This document shows, one piece after another, positions 33,409-43,237 of a stretch of 64,000 nt of DNA. The stretch spans positions 11,105 to 75,104 of the forward strand of contig JAZQGH010000121.1 in assembly GCA_045539925.1 (NCBI GenBank), given 5' to 3'. How positions within the stretch are numbered: the first letter of the stretch is position 1; each line of letters opens with the position of its first letter. Below the pieces are notes generated by a model that saw nothing but the letters and a program-made list of their open reading frames with translations, ran no database searches and was not told the DNA's origin. The DNA comes from SFWF01 sp045539925. Its GTDB lineage: Bacteria > Bacillota > Clostridia > Oscillospirales > Acutalibacteraceae. A program made the translations under genes and the position numbers.

Positions 33409-36400
33409 TTATTTTTTGCGTTTAAAGACAAATCTTTGCACAAGGAAGCAGGCAAGAATGCTGAGGCCTGTGGGAAGAAATCCGAATGCCAGGGCATCCC
33501 AAATCGAATAAATATCGAAAATCATCCACTCAAAGATGTCGAGCTGAACAAACAGAAACATAGCAAATTGCAGGAAAACAGCTCCCCAGATGAATCTGCC
33601 CGGCCACTTCGCAATTGGAAACAGCTTGCCTGAAATGCGTGAGTTTATAGCGAAGGGAATGATCGCACTGAGCATGATCAAGACGTAATACTGAACAAAA
33701 TCATAGCTCAATTCTATAAGCGGAAACAGTCCGGAAATAATACCGAATGCGGCGATTATGATCATGGCGATAATACCGACTATTTGCTTTGCAGTCGGCT
33801 TTTCCCTTACGCCAGCGAAGGCGACACTCTTCCTTACAAAGGGCTTTTGCCGAGCTTTTTGTGCTTTCTCGCGGCGGTTTTTCTTGCCGTCGGTATTTAC
33901 GGAAGTATTTTTTGCAGAATGTGATACCTTTTTATTTTTCTCGGTCATCGTAGACTTTTTGCTTTCGGGAAGAGCAGTTTTTGCGGGGGTTACTTGTCTT
34001 GCAATTGTTTTTTCGCCCTGCTCGTCCCACGAGTTTCTTATCTTATCCCAAAAAGCAGACCTTGAGGCCTTTACAAAGGGGTCATTCTGGCTAAGATTAT
34101 CAAAGAGGAGGATCTTTTTGGGAATGCCCAATGTGGTAGGATCGTTGACCAGATGAAGCTCGCCTCTTACCACGGAGTTCTTAAGCGTGGTTATCTTCAG
34201 GATTGAGACCATATTGTATGATATATTATAAAAGCAACCGTCAACACAGATAATAACATCGCGGCTCGACATAACAAAAGCATCATTATGTTTTTCAACC
34301 AGCTTGCCTTTAGTATACATTTCAAATGACCTGATGGCTTCATTTATGTTACCCGAACGATACCGGCACTGACCCGCCTTAAATAAAGCAGTATTGCTTC
34401 TGGCAGAGATTGCCTTATAACATTTCAAGGCGTTGCCTGCGTCCTTTTTCTCCATATATGCATCGCCCATTTTTTCGATGCATTCGACAGTACGACCGTT
34501 AAGGTAATTTCCATTTACTTTATCTAATATACGAAGCGCCGCATCGTTATTTTTCTCATCGAAGCACAATTGCAGAATGCCTTCTGCCAATTTATTATTA
34601 TAGCTACCAAGGCGGTTGTACCAGATAAGAGCATTCTCGATATCTCTTTTATAGCAGTAAAGGGATATCATTGTCTCTGCTGCGCGCGGATTTTTCTTTG
34701 TTTTCCAGCTTTTGGTTAACCATTTAACGGCTTCCTCGGATTGACCCTTGCTACGATAGAAGGAACCGATGGTCAGCATAAATTCGTCATCCTCTATCTC
34801 AACGCCTGCAACCTCGCACGCCTTAACAAAGGAATCCAAATTAAGATTCACGTTGGAATTAGAGGGGCGATCGATATTCTTCTGAACATCCGCGTAGCGT
34901 CCGTTCTTAGCATATGCGACCAACAGACAGAGCATATCCTTGATATATTCGTTTTTTGCTTGCGCACCCCAATTTGAATTGGGATTTTTATGCTTAAGCT
35001 TGCTATCTAAGATTCTGATGGCCTCAAGTCCGCTGCCAACTCTTACACTCAAATCGCATATACGGGGCTCCAGATAACTCAGGTCCTTGGTGATGTACTT
35101 GATCATAGCATAATAGGAATATGCCTTTTTCTCTTCCCCTTTATCAAAATACCAATCTCCCAATCTGCAAATAATGGAAGTATCAGAATGAGCATTGCCG
35201 TCGATGTAACGGTCATACCATATTACAGCATCACCGCGCTTTCCGTTATTCCAGTAAATATGGCCGATATCGAGTGCGACTCTCGGATTCTTTTCGGATT
35301 CCCATGCCCCGGCATACCAAACTATCGCATCGTCGAGCTTTCCGTTCTTTCGATAAATATTACCGATCTCAAGCGCGGCGTTCGTATTCTTTTCAGATTC
35401 CCACGCTCTGCTATACCATTTAAGAGCCCTGTCATATTGCTCTGAAGAACGGTAACTTTCTGCCAGGATCATTTCAAATCCGCGGTCGGAGCTCGACCAC
35501 AGCTGCTCATAAAGGCGCTCTGCCTCGGTGTGGTTCTGATTTTCCAAATGATATCTGGCAATGATTTTAAGAAGGGGGACATTATCGGTATCCTTATCTG
35601 TCTCCGCCTTAATGCATATCTCTGCTACCTTATTGTCATTAACAGATTTGCATTTGGTAATGTAACCGATCATAAGCTTCTCAATGTCGGACCTGCGACC
35701 TGCCTTAAGGTACGAGTCCGCAACCGCAAATACTACCCTCGAGTATGCGCTGATCTCGCCTGGCGCAAGCTGGAGTTTATCATTGAGACTCAAATAGATC
35801 TCATAATATGGAATCGCTTCATTTTCTTTGCCGGTTGATGCGTAAAGATCGGCAAGGCGCAGGTTGATATCAGCACTCTCGCCGGCCTTGGAAAGTCTAT
35901 CATACCAAAGGACCGAATTTTCAAGATCACCCTTATCCAGATAATATTCAAGAATGCGCTCGATTACCTTTTCGCTGAGCTTTTCATTCCCGTATTTCAG
36001 ATACTCGCAAACAGCATCCTCCTTATGTCCCTTGGAATAAATAGCATCACCGAGCTTCATTGTCAGGCTCTTCAGCCTTGTCTTATATTCAGGTCCCTTG
36101 CCGCGAGCGATGTTCTCATCACGCTTTTTTTCATAAATGGGGATAATGCCTCTTATATCGCTCAAGCCTACGAGGTTGGGGGACTTTTTCTCAATTTCCT
36201 CAAAACAGCTTATGGCTTTTTCGGGATCGTTCTTTTTGTAATACTCCAGCAAGAATGAACACATTTCGTAGTTGTATTCCTCGCTGCAATACTCTGCGTA
36301 AAGCTCTTCGACAGCACCCGTATCGCCGCTGTTGTTATATATATTGCCAAGGAGAAGGTACCATACCTCTACAGCCTTAAGATCGCCTCTTTTTTTGTAG

Positions 36401-37173
36401 AGATCAATAACTGCGCGTGCGACAGATACCTTTTCTTCATCCGATAAGCAATTGTATTCTTTGTTTCGTGTGATGTTGCTGACAGCACGGACCCTTTCAA
36501 TGCACTTATGCATTTTTTCTTCTGTGGTGCTATCGCTGTATTTAAGATAATAAATTAACGCCTCCACGGGCTGATCGCAGGAGCAAAGAATATCTGCCAT
36601 CTTGATGCCGAGCTCCTTATCTTCCTTGATGGAGAGAGCCTTTTTATATTGCTCTATAGCCTCGGATCTCTTGCCTAGTGCCATATAGCAATCGCCCATG
36701 CCTGTTATTACGCGAGGGTCTGTATCCCGACTCTCACATTCGGAATAATGCCATAATGCTTCGTCGGGATCCTCAGAGGCAAGCATACCTGCAACGAAGA
36801 TCCTCTGCTCATCCGAGAGAGGCTCTTTATCGGAGAACATATAGTTTTCCAATGCCATATCATCCTTAGAAAGCATACGATAGGCATCTCCGAGACGTGG
36901 AGCAGCACCATAGCTTTGCAGTCCCTCAAGCCAGCTTATGACATAGGTATAGCATTCGGAGTCGAAAAGCGTATTGGCAACCGAGAGTCTCTGCTTTACC
37001 GACAGAGAGCCAACGTCAGCATCCTCCGCATCGGTTGCAAGACGATAATACTCCGCCGCGCTCTTGAGATCATTTTCAGCACGGCATTCGTCGCCAAACT
37101 TAATATATCCGTCGAAGCCTATTTCGCCCTGCTCTGATGCTGCCGCGGCTTCGTTTTTCAAGATATCATTCAT
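33409..37173 (-). CDS. giant TPR protein with C-terminal membrane bundle
   Basis: A 1254-residue protein. About residues 20-980 are tandem TPR-like helical repeats, with recurring patterns such as ALEIGNIYRKNGKLDDAIVWYAGAWESEKNP. After this comes a small beta region (MSSRDVIICVDGCFYNISYNMVSILKITTLKNS, about 985-1060), a basic linker, and four hydrophobic helices between about 1120 and 1250 (IVGIIAMIIIAAFGIISG, then YYVLIMLSAIIPFAI and two more). It would be a membrane-anchored cytoplasmic scaffold. It is last of the ESCRT-like operon, 66 bases after the other TPR protein. I do not know a named family with this architecture. Confidence 0.85.
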   Translation of the reverse strand: MNDILKNEAAAASEQGEIGFDGYIKFGDECRAENDLKSAAEYYRLATDAEDADVGSLSVKQRLSVANTLFDSECYTYVISWLEGLQSYGAAPRLGDAYRMLSKDDMALENYMFSDKEPLSDEQRIFVAGMLASEDPDEALWHYSECESRDTDPRVITGMGDCYMALGKRSEAIEQYKKALSIKEDKELGIKMADILCSCDQPVEALIYYLKYSDSTTEEKMHKCIERVRAVSNITRNKEYNCLSDEEKVSVARAVIDLYKKRGDLKAVEVWYLLLGNIYNNSGDTGAVEELYAEYCSEEYNYEMCSFLLEYYKKNDPEKAISCFEEIEKKSPNLVGLSDIRGIIPIYEKKRDENIARGKGPEYKTRLKSLTMKLGDAIYSKGHKEDAVCEYLKYGNEKLSEKVIERILEYYLDKGDLENSVLWYDRLSKAGESADINLRLADLYASTGKENEAIPYYEIYLSLNDKLQLAPGEISAYSRVVFAVADSYLKAGRRSDIEKLMIGYITKCKSVNDNKVAEICIKAETDKDTDNVPLLKIIARYHLENQNHTEAERLYEQLWSSSDRGFEMILAESYRSSEQYDRALKWYSRAWESEKNTNAALEIGNIYRKNGKLDDAIVWYAGAWESEKNPRVALDIGHIYWNNGKRGDAVIWYDRYIDGNAHSDTSIICRLGDWYFDKGEEKKAYSYYAMIKYITKDLSYLEPRICDLSVRVGSGLEAIRILDSKLKHKNPNSNWGAQAKNEYIKDMLCLLVAYAKNGRYADVQKNIDRPSNSNVNLNLDSFVKACEVAGVEIEDDEFMLTIGSFYRSKGQSEEAVKWLTKSWKTKKNPRAAETMISLYCYKRDIENALIWYNRLGSYNNKLAEGILQLCFDEKNNDAALRILDKVNGNYLNGRTVECIEKMGDAYMEKKDAGNALKCYKAISARSNTALFKAGQCRYRSGNINEAIRSFEMYTKGKLVEKHNDAFVMSSRDVIICVDGCFYNISYNMVSILKITTLKNSVVRGELHLVNDPTTLGIPKKILLFDNLSQNDPFVKASRSAFWDKIRNSWDEQGEKTIARQVTPAKTALPESKKSTMTEKNKKVSHSAKNTSVNTDGKKNRREKAQKARQKPFVRKSVAFAGVREKPTAKQIVGIIAMIIIAAFGIISGLFPLIELSYDFVQYYVLIMLSAIIPFAINSRISGKLFPIAKWPGRFIWGAVFLQFAMFLFVQLDIFEWMIFDIYSIWDALAFGFLPTGLSILACFLVQRFVFKRKK

Positions 37174-37239
37174 TGCTTTACCTCCAAAATCTTATACTGT
37201 CTGTATGGCCCAAGATGGCCTATAGATCCGACGATGCGA

Positions 37240-40200
37240 TTATCTGCTCCTGCGAGCCTCGTTTCGTCTGTCGATCCATTTCTCCGCCCTCTCGGGGCTT
37301 TCTGTTCCCTTGTAATATCTGATCATATAATTAATGATTCCGGTATCTGTAAGTGAGCCCTCATCAGCGTATTTCTCATAGCATTCTACGGCTCTGACAT
37401 CACCGCTTAAGCGATAGTAATTACCGAGATCGATAAGAAGCGAGACGTCGGGAAGTGTGCATCCGTATTCGCTGTACCACGCGGAGAGCCTGTCCCATTT
37501 GTTGTATTCTCTGACATAGGAAATAATTCCCTCGGGAATTTTCTTGTACTCACCGCCACCGATAAGCTGCTCAAAAAGCCCGAAGGCTTCTTTGTTCCTG
37601 CCGCCTTTAATAAGCATTTCGCAGACGAATTCCAGCTTGTTAACGTCGGTAATGACGTCGAGGCACTTCATATACGTCTCAAAGGCCTTCTCATCCTCCT
37701 GCTCCTCCCGATAACAGTCTCCTATGCGCTCGGTTACGGTATCGTCATAGAAGAACTCGGTTGAGCATTCAAGATAATTGGTGAGGGCGTCGGTATAATT
37801 TCCACGATCGTACCAGACGTCGGCAAGCTTTTTCTTTATTGAGGGGTCACCGGTCTCCTCTATGCATTCCTTGTAAATCCTGATTGCGCCATCGACGTCA
37901 TCGTTGGCATAATAGCAATCGGCTACTCTGCCTTTGAGCTTCGGATCGGTATCAACGTTTTTACATCTGCTGTAATACCCATAGGCCTCCCCGATCTTAC
38001 CATCCTCAAGCAGATAGTCGGCTACTACTATCTTACGGTCATCGGGCAGCCTATCCGCCTCGACACCAAGATACTTTTCCACCGCCTCCTTACGCTTGCC
38101 GAGCATAAGATAACAGTCACCGCAATAAACGGCAGGCAAAATGTCCTCATCTGCTATTCTCTCAAACCAGCTTATAGCCTCGGTGTAGTTCTTCTTATTC
38201 ATATAATCCATACCCAACAGATAGCAGGGACGGTATTTATACATATTTTCCCTGTTGCTGCCATCCTTAGGCATGTAATCCTTGGCCAGAAGGAAATAAT
38301 GAACCGCCTGCTTTTTATCCTCGACCTTGTCCGATTTACCATAGTAATTACCAAGATAAATGCAAGCATTGAAGTTGGGATGCTTTTGAGACGCGGCCTT
38401 CGTATACCATTCCAGGGAGATCTTCTCATCCTGAGACTCGTAATAGCGCGCAAGCCTATACTGAGCATCGGTATAATTGTTATCGGCGGACATCCTATAG
38501 TAGGCAAGGGCAATATCCATATTCTGCGTAAAGCCGATGCCTCTTTCATAATTAGACGCAAGTCTGTACTGCGCCTTGCGGTCGCCCATATCGGCAGCCT
38601 TCTTAAGATAATCATTTGCAAGGACTATAAGATCCTCACTCTTTGTTTCCTTATATTGATTGAAATAGCTGTATCCCAGACTGCAGAATTCGGTGGCGCT
38701 TATGCTTCTGGACTTGTATTCCTTGATAAGCTCGCTGAGATTTACGTTGCTGTTAAGCTCGATCGCCTCGCTTACATCACGGTTCAGCAGATCCTCGTCC
38801 ACGTATTTTGCAAAGCACATCTTGCCCTTGTAACCACCGTAGATCTGCTTCTTGTTGACAAGCTTAAAGCCCCAGGTCTTCTCAAAGCTCCTTACAAGGC
38901 TTTTCAGATGCTCTGCCTTTTTACTGAGCACATCCGCGCTGAAGGTGGGGTTATAATAATCGCGTACAAAATGCTCAATATCTGCGGACATATCTATAAT
39001 TCTCTCAAGCTGAGAATCAAGGATGATCTGGTCGTGCTTTTTTTCGTTAAGAGCGTGATTGAAGGCGTGCTTTGTCCAATATGTAAGCCCGTCTGTCTTT
39101 TTAAGATAAATACCGCAGGCCTCGAATTTTTCAAAGTTTTCGATATGACTGTCAATCTTAAGCGGCTTGATAGAATCAACGGCGCGGCACCTCTCAAACT
39201 CCTTATCAAAGGGAAGCATATATTTTATAAGAATGGTTTCCTTAAAGAGACTCTGATATTCCCATCTCTTGCTGTGTAGCTTAAGTCTGTCGATCTCCAC
39301 ACCATCCTTCAGCCTTGCAGAAAGCTGATCCATAGTCATACCCGTGGCGAGAAGCTTGTCTCTGTGCTCCTGCTGTGCATCTATAAGCTTGCAAAGCTGC
39401 AGGTATCTCTCATAAAATCTCTTGGGATGAGTGTTATTCAGAATGGCATTGATTGCCTTATCGTCTCGCTCTATCTTGCCGAGCCAACGCCTTACGTTAC
39501 CCTCTATGCCCTGCTTCTCACCCGAGTATCGGCTTGCTATCTCCTCAAGATCCTCGGAGTCATATCTGCAGGGGTACTCCTCATCATATAAAATACGATA
39601 CTCGTCAATATCGTTAAGCTGATCGTTGATGAGATCTATCAGCTCCTCTATCTCCCTTGAGGAACGTCCGGGCTGGTCGATTATTCCCTGTATTTTCTTC
39701 TCACGGAGTGTAAGGTTATCTATAAGCGCTTTCTTGGATGCGGTGCCGTCGTTGATAAGCCTGGATGCCATATTGCCCACCTCGGATGCCCAATCCTCGG
39801 AGCTCATAGAAACGGTAGGAATATCCCCCTTCTCGTCGGCCGCTTCGGTAACAAAGAGAAGCTTTTTTTCCTCCTCGGACTTCATCTCCGTATACTGCAC
39901 CGTAAGGAAGCTCTTTTCCGCATCCTCTGCCGATTGACAGAAACAGATCATAAGGGAGGATGTACGCATTGCAGCGAGAAGCTCGGGAGATGCATATGCA
40001 GTGCTGCCATTCAGACGGAAGGCCTCCACCGAGTACTGATCCATCTCGGTCATCTCATTGAGCAGATCGATCGCCTGATCCTTGTATTTTCCCTCATATA
40101 GAATTACGACGTCGATCTCAGAGCTGTTTTCAAGAGCAGCATAGTATTTTTCAAGTGGGTCTGCTACCTGCTCCTTTACGTCTCTGTAATCATTAAGAAG

Positions 40201-40629
40201 CTCATTTCTCTTTGTCGCATCGCCAATAGCCTTATACGTATCCTGAAGCTTTTCAAATATCTGATATCCCTCAGAGGATTTCCAGGAATCCACGCTGTCA
40301 TAGGCGTAATCATAGATAGCAATTCTGATATCCTCTTTTCCAAGCTCGAGAACGGCGTTGGAGTCGCATTTAAGCTTCTCGGACACTAACAATAAATACT
40401 GCTCGGTGTCAGAGCCGCAGTCGGCGAGGATCTCAATAGCCTGAGACAGGTCAACGTCTGCAAAATTGCGAACAGCACGTCTGCCCATCGAGCGCTTGAT
40501 AAGATCATCTGTCTTTTCAATAATGGCATACGCCGCGTCGGACATTTGCCTCAGATCGACGATCTGCTCCTCGTTCTCGACATCAGGACGTCTTATACCA
40601 ATAATAGGTTCTGTCATCATTGCATCCAT
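37240..40629 (-). CDS. large Sel1/TPR protein with TIR-like N-terminal alpha/beta domain
   Basis: An 1129-residue cytoplasmic protein. About residues 150-285 form an alpha/beta segment (SEIDVVILYEGKYKDQAIDLLNEMTE, then YASPELLAAMRTSSLMICFCQSAEDAEKSFLTVQYTEMKSEEEKKLLFVTE) whose strand order recalls a diverged TIR or SEFIR domain. I see no clear catalytic glutamate, so this is tentative. A helical middle region follows. Sel1 repeats start near 660 (YLKKAADMGDRKAQYRLASNYERGIGF, ALAYYRMSADNNYTDAQYRLARYYES), and TPRs run to the C-terminus. The ribosome site GAGGAG precedes the ATG. It lies between the CSD-coiled-coil gene and the membrane TPR gene. Confidence 0.8.
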   Translation of the reverse strand: MDAMMTEPIIGIRRPDVENEEQIVDLRQMSDAAYAIIEKTDDLIKRSMGRRAVRNFADVDLSQAIEILADCGSDTEQYLLLVSEKLKCDSNAVLELGKEDIRIAIYDYAYDSVDSWKSSEGYQIFEKLQDTYKAIGDATKRNELLNDYRDVKEQVADPLEKYYAALENSSEIDVVILYEGKYKDQAIDLLNEMTEMDQYSVEAFRLNGSTAYASPELLAAMRTSSLMICFCQSAEDAEKSFLTVQYTEMKSEEEKKLLFVTEAADEKGDIPTVSMSSEDWASEVGNMASRLINDGTASKKALIDNLTLREKKIQGIIDQPGRSSREIEELIDLINDQLNDIDEYRILYDEEYPCRYDSEDLEEIASRYSGEKQGIEGNVRRWLGKIERDDKAINAILNNTHPKRFYERYLQLCKLIDAQQEHRDKLLATGMTMDQLSARLKDGVEIDRLKLHSKRWEYQSLFKETILIKYMLPFDKEFERCRAVDSIKPLKIDSHIENFEKFEACGIYLKKTDGLTYWTKHAFNHALNEKKHDQIILDSQLERIIDMSADIEHFVRDYYNPTFSADVLSKKAEHLKSLVRSFEKTWGFKLVNKKQIYGGYKGKMCFAKYVDEDLLNRDVSEAIELNSNVNLSELIKEYKSRSISATEFCSLGYSYFNQYKETKSEDLIVLANDYLKKAADMGDRKAQYRLASNYERGIGFTQNMDIALAYYRMSADNNYTDAQYRLARYYESQDEKISLEWYTKAASQKHPNFNACIYLGNYYGKSDKVEDKKQAVHYFLLAKDYMPKDGSNRENMYKYRPCYLLGMDYMNKKNYTEAISWFERIADEDILPAVYCGDCYLMLGKRKEAVEKYLGVEADRLPDDRKIVVADYLLEDGKIGEAYGYYSRCKNVDTDPKLKGRVADCYYANDDVDGAIRIYKECIEETGDPSIKKKLADVWYDRGNYTDALTNYLECSTEFFYDDTVTERIGDCYREEQEDEKAFETYMKCLDVITDVNKLEFVCEMLIKGGRNKEAFGLFEQLIGGGEYKKIPEGIISYVREYNKWDRLSAWYSEYGCTLPDVSLLIDLGNYYRLSGDVRAVECYEKYADEGSLTDTGIINYMIRYYKGTESPERAEKWIDRRNEARRSR

Positions 40630-40656
40630 ATATTTTCTCCTCTGAAGATAGTTTTT

Positions 40657-42570
40657 TTAGTCTGTCACCTCCGCGGAAGCAACAAGTTGTACCTCATCTG
40701 CACAAGGGCCGTTATAATTTCTTCCCATCACGAAGGAAACCCTGGCACCGATTACAAATCCTTTGTCATCTCCCTTTACCTGGAAATAAATACCTTTTTT
40801 ATCCTGCGGCCTGTCGGGATTTCTGATAAATCCATATTTGCTCTCGGGGTTATATTTCATTATTACGCTCTCGCGTCCGGGCTTCTGCTTGCCGATAGGT
40901 GATACAGGCTTTGCCACCTCGGTCTTTACGGGCTGAGGCTTAGGCTCCGTATAGGCTTTGGCGGTGTCATCCGCCTTATCAAGATAAGCCTTGACATCAT
41001 CAAGCGACTTGAATCTGATCTCGGGAATCCTGACGTAAAGTGCCTGAAGATCCTTTTCAAGCTTCCTTCCGTCTGAGAAGAAACGAGTGAGCTTGTCATC
41101 CGAGCCTGATTCCCTCTCGACAAAATTCTTGTCGATCCTGCCGTCCTCAAGCATTTTCAAAAGCATTTCATCTCTGGTGACGTAGTAGTTTTTGATTCCA
41201 TCGGTCAGATCATACTGATCCACGCCCCATTCGTGAAGTTTTCTTGCATTTTCTCTGATTATTTCGGCATTCTTCTTTCTCTCGGCATCGCTCATTATGA
41301 TTAACCTGTTTTCATTATGAATGAAGGCATTGGTGCTCGAGTAAATGCCCGCAAGCTCATCGTCATGTGCAGCAGGCTTTGACGATGCGAACTTCTGCTT
41401 CACCTTCTCTCCGGGGGAGAACAGGAGACCGTCGGTAAGCTTGATTCCCTTCTTGAATCGGCAATACAGCTCAATGCAGGCGCGGATCTTAAGCTGTGCG
41501 GACTGAATATCCGCGGGATTTCTGGAAAGGTGATGCTCAACCTCCTTAACGATATCGCCGGTCGTATCCCCACGAAGCGCAGAAAGATATGCGGTATTCG
41601 CAAGCAGCTCGTCAAGCTGCGCCTGATTTCTCTCCGCCTGCCTTTTCTGCTCGCCGCGAAGATCTTTTATAAGTCCCTCAAGATCGGTAATTTTTCTCAT
41701 TACCTGAAGCATCGCCACGTTAAGCTCATCCTTCGGCATAGCCTTGACTGAGTCTTCATAATCCTTGGCATCGCTTCTGTAAAGTCTCTCGAGAAGAGTC
41801 TCCTCAATTGCCCTCCTGAAGTCGGTATCGTCGATCTCCGCCATAAATGGGCTGTCTGATACCTCCCCTGCAATTCTATCAATAGCCTCAAGCTCGGCGA
41901 ACAGCTCGCCCTCCAGCTCCTTGTTCTCCATAACAAGATCGCTGTACTCATCGGCGCCCATGGTGATTCCCGCCATAGCGCTCTCGGTGGACCGCCTTCT
42001 CTCAACCGCGCTGCTGATGGAGACGTTAGCCTTGTTCATTCTATGAAGCTTTGAAAGCTCGGATTTCTTATCCTTAAGACCGGACAAAAGTCCGCTGTGC
42101 TCGGATACAAGAGCCATATATCTTGCGGAGTCGGTGGGGTAATTGTTGATAATCCATTCCTCCTCTATTGCCTTGATACGCTTCTCGGTCTCCTCTATCT
42201 CTGTGGTGATTCCCTTGATCTTAATACGGCCTTCCATAGCCTTATCCTTACCGGCCTCATAATCCGCGTCGAATTTGTTGCTTTCAAGAAGGTAGCTCCT
42301 TACGTGATCGTGAACTCGCTCGGCGTAGAGCTCGAAAGAATCGGGATTCTTCACCGCCTTGTTTATGTATTCCTGAATTCTTAAAAGCACATCCGAATAG
42401 TCGGAAAGAGTCTCATCGGTGGCAGAGCGAATAACGGCAATGTCCTCCTTAAGCATGCGAAGAGCGTTTACCGAAACATCGGTTATCTCAAGTCGCTCAA
42501 CTATTTTGTCTGACGCTGTTTCTATATTGAGAACCATTTCTCTTACATCGGTCTTTGTCTTATTCCACAT
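40657..42570 (-). CDS. coiled-coil protein with C-terminal cold-shock-like domain
   Basis: A 637-residue protein. Residues about 90-340 are charged coiled-coil helices (EIEETEKRIKAIEEEW, SGLLSGLKDKKSELSKLHRMNK, ENKELEGELFAELEAIDRIAGE). A mixed helical region and a Pro/Lys linker follow. The last 70 residues read like a cold-shock/OB fold: MKYNPESKYGFIRNPD, GIYFQVKG, GARVSFVMGRNYNGPCADEV. This matches the GFI...FF...V.F.....G..A..V pattern of RNA/DNA-binding cold-shock domains. The ribosome site is AAGGGAG. A nucleic-acid-binding domain in the ESCRT-like operon could link it with the RNA-repair genes. The coiled-coil half might itself be ESCRT-III-like, but I cannot establish this. Confidence 0.75.
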   Translation of the reverse strand: MWNKTKTDVREMVLNIETASDKIVERLEITDVSVNALRMLKEDIAVIRSATDETLSDYSDVLLRIQEYINKAVKNPDSFELYAERVHDHVRSYLLESNKFDADYEAGKDKAMEGRIKIKGITTEIEETEKRIKAIEEEWIINNYPTDSARYMALVSEHSGLLSGLKDKKSELSKLHRMNKANVSISSAVERRRSTESAMAGITMGADEYSDLVMENKELEGELFAELEAIDRIAGEVSDSPFMAEIDDTDFRRAIEETLLERLYRSDAKDYEDSVKAMPKDELNVAMLQVMRKITDLEGLIKDLRGEQKRQAERNQAQLDELLANTAYLSALRGDTTGDIVKEVEHHLSRNPADIQSAQLKIRACIELYCRFKKGIKLTDGLLFSPGEKVKQKFASSKPAAHDDELAGIYSSTNAFIHNENRLIIMSDAERKKNAEIIRENARKLHEWGVDQYDLTDGIKNYYVTRDEMLLKMLEDGRIDKNFVERESGSDDKLTRFFSDGRKLEKDLQALYVRIPEIRFKSLDDVKAYLDKADDTAKAYTEPKPQPVKTEVAKPVSPIGKQKPGRESVIMKYNPESKYGFIRNPDRPQDKKGIYFQVKGDDKGFVIGARVSFVMGRNYNGPCADEVQLVASAEVTD

Positions 42571-42582
42571 GATGATACTCCC

Positions 42583-43143
42583 TTAAAACTTAAATCTGTG
42601 TTTATTTAGTTGCTTTGGCTGCTGAGTCTGATTGCTTGCAACCTTTGTCTTTATATCCACTCTATCAATCAGCATTCCAAGATCCTTGATAAAATGCTCG
42701 CGGAAGAAGATCATAAGCTCCCTCTCGAGCAGCTCGCATGCATTGCCGCCGAAGAATGCAGCCTCGTTGGTAATGGATCTGTCGGCGAGAAATTTGGTTA
42801 TTAGGTTTGTAGCCGCCGTCATACCTTCCCATTCAAGGATCAGATCGGGCATTTTTGCCTTAAGCAGACGACTGTTATTAATAACGATAGTCGGAAAAGC
42901 AACGTGTGCGATCACCAAAAAGGTGAAGGAGATATTACCGCGATCGTAGAAAAGCTCGAAGCTGTTCTCGCCCTCGTCTACAAAATACCACTCTGCACCC
43001 TCGTGGGAAAGCGGATAAGTGCCTCCACCCCTTATAAGGCCACTCACGCGTCCGTTCTCAACCGAGACAAGCAATTCGTTGTTGTCAAGCTTGAAGGAGG
43101 CTCTGTTTTTTGGAATTTTGTAAGCGATCTTCGAGTTTCTCAT
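42583..43143 (-). CDS. small SPFH-like protein
   Basis: A 186-residue protein. The beginning (NNELLVSVENGRVSGLIRGGGTYPLSHEGAEWYFVDEGEN) resembles the start of YdjI/virion-core type SPFH proteins, where a glycine-rich turn is followed by a Tyr-Pro-Leu. Later FPTIVINNSRLLKAKMPDLILEWEGM, and CELLERELMIFFREHFIKDLGMLIDRVDIKT resembles the end of an SPFH domain, where a helix is followed by a strand after a Gly-Met/Ile. Length is short for the family, and the C-terminal tail is basic. Assignment is by pattern and is tentative. It directly follows the Vps4-like gene, so a membrane-binding role would fit. Confidence 0.55.
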   Translation of the reverse strand: MRNSKIAYKIPKNRASFKLDNNELLVSVENGRVSGLIRGGGTYPLSHEGAEWYFVDEGENSFELFYDRGNISFTFLVIAHVAFPTIVINNSRLLKAKMPDLILEWEGMTAATNLITKFLADRSITNEAAFFGGNACELLERELMIFFREHFIKDLGMLIDRVDIKTKVASNQTQQPKQLNKHRFKF

Positions 43144-43237
43144 AATCTGCTCCTCAATGATTTAAAAGTAGTTATTTAAAGTATTATATCATATTCAGTC
43201 GAATTTTACAATACATTTGGCCATTTACACGAAATAA

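Noticed and set aside
38299..39279. 326-codon plus-strand frame inside the Sel1/TPR gene
   Set aside because: It is antisense to a well-supported gene, without a ribosome site or domain pattern.
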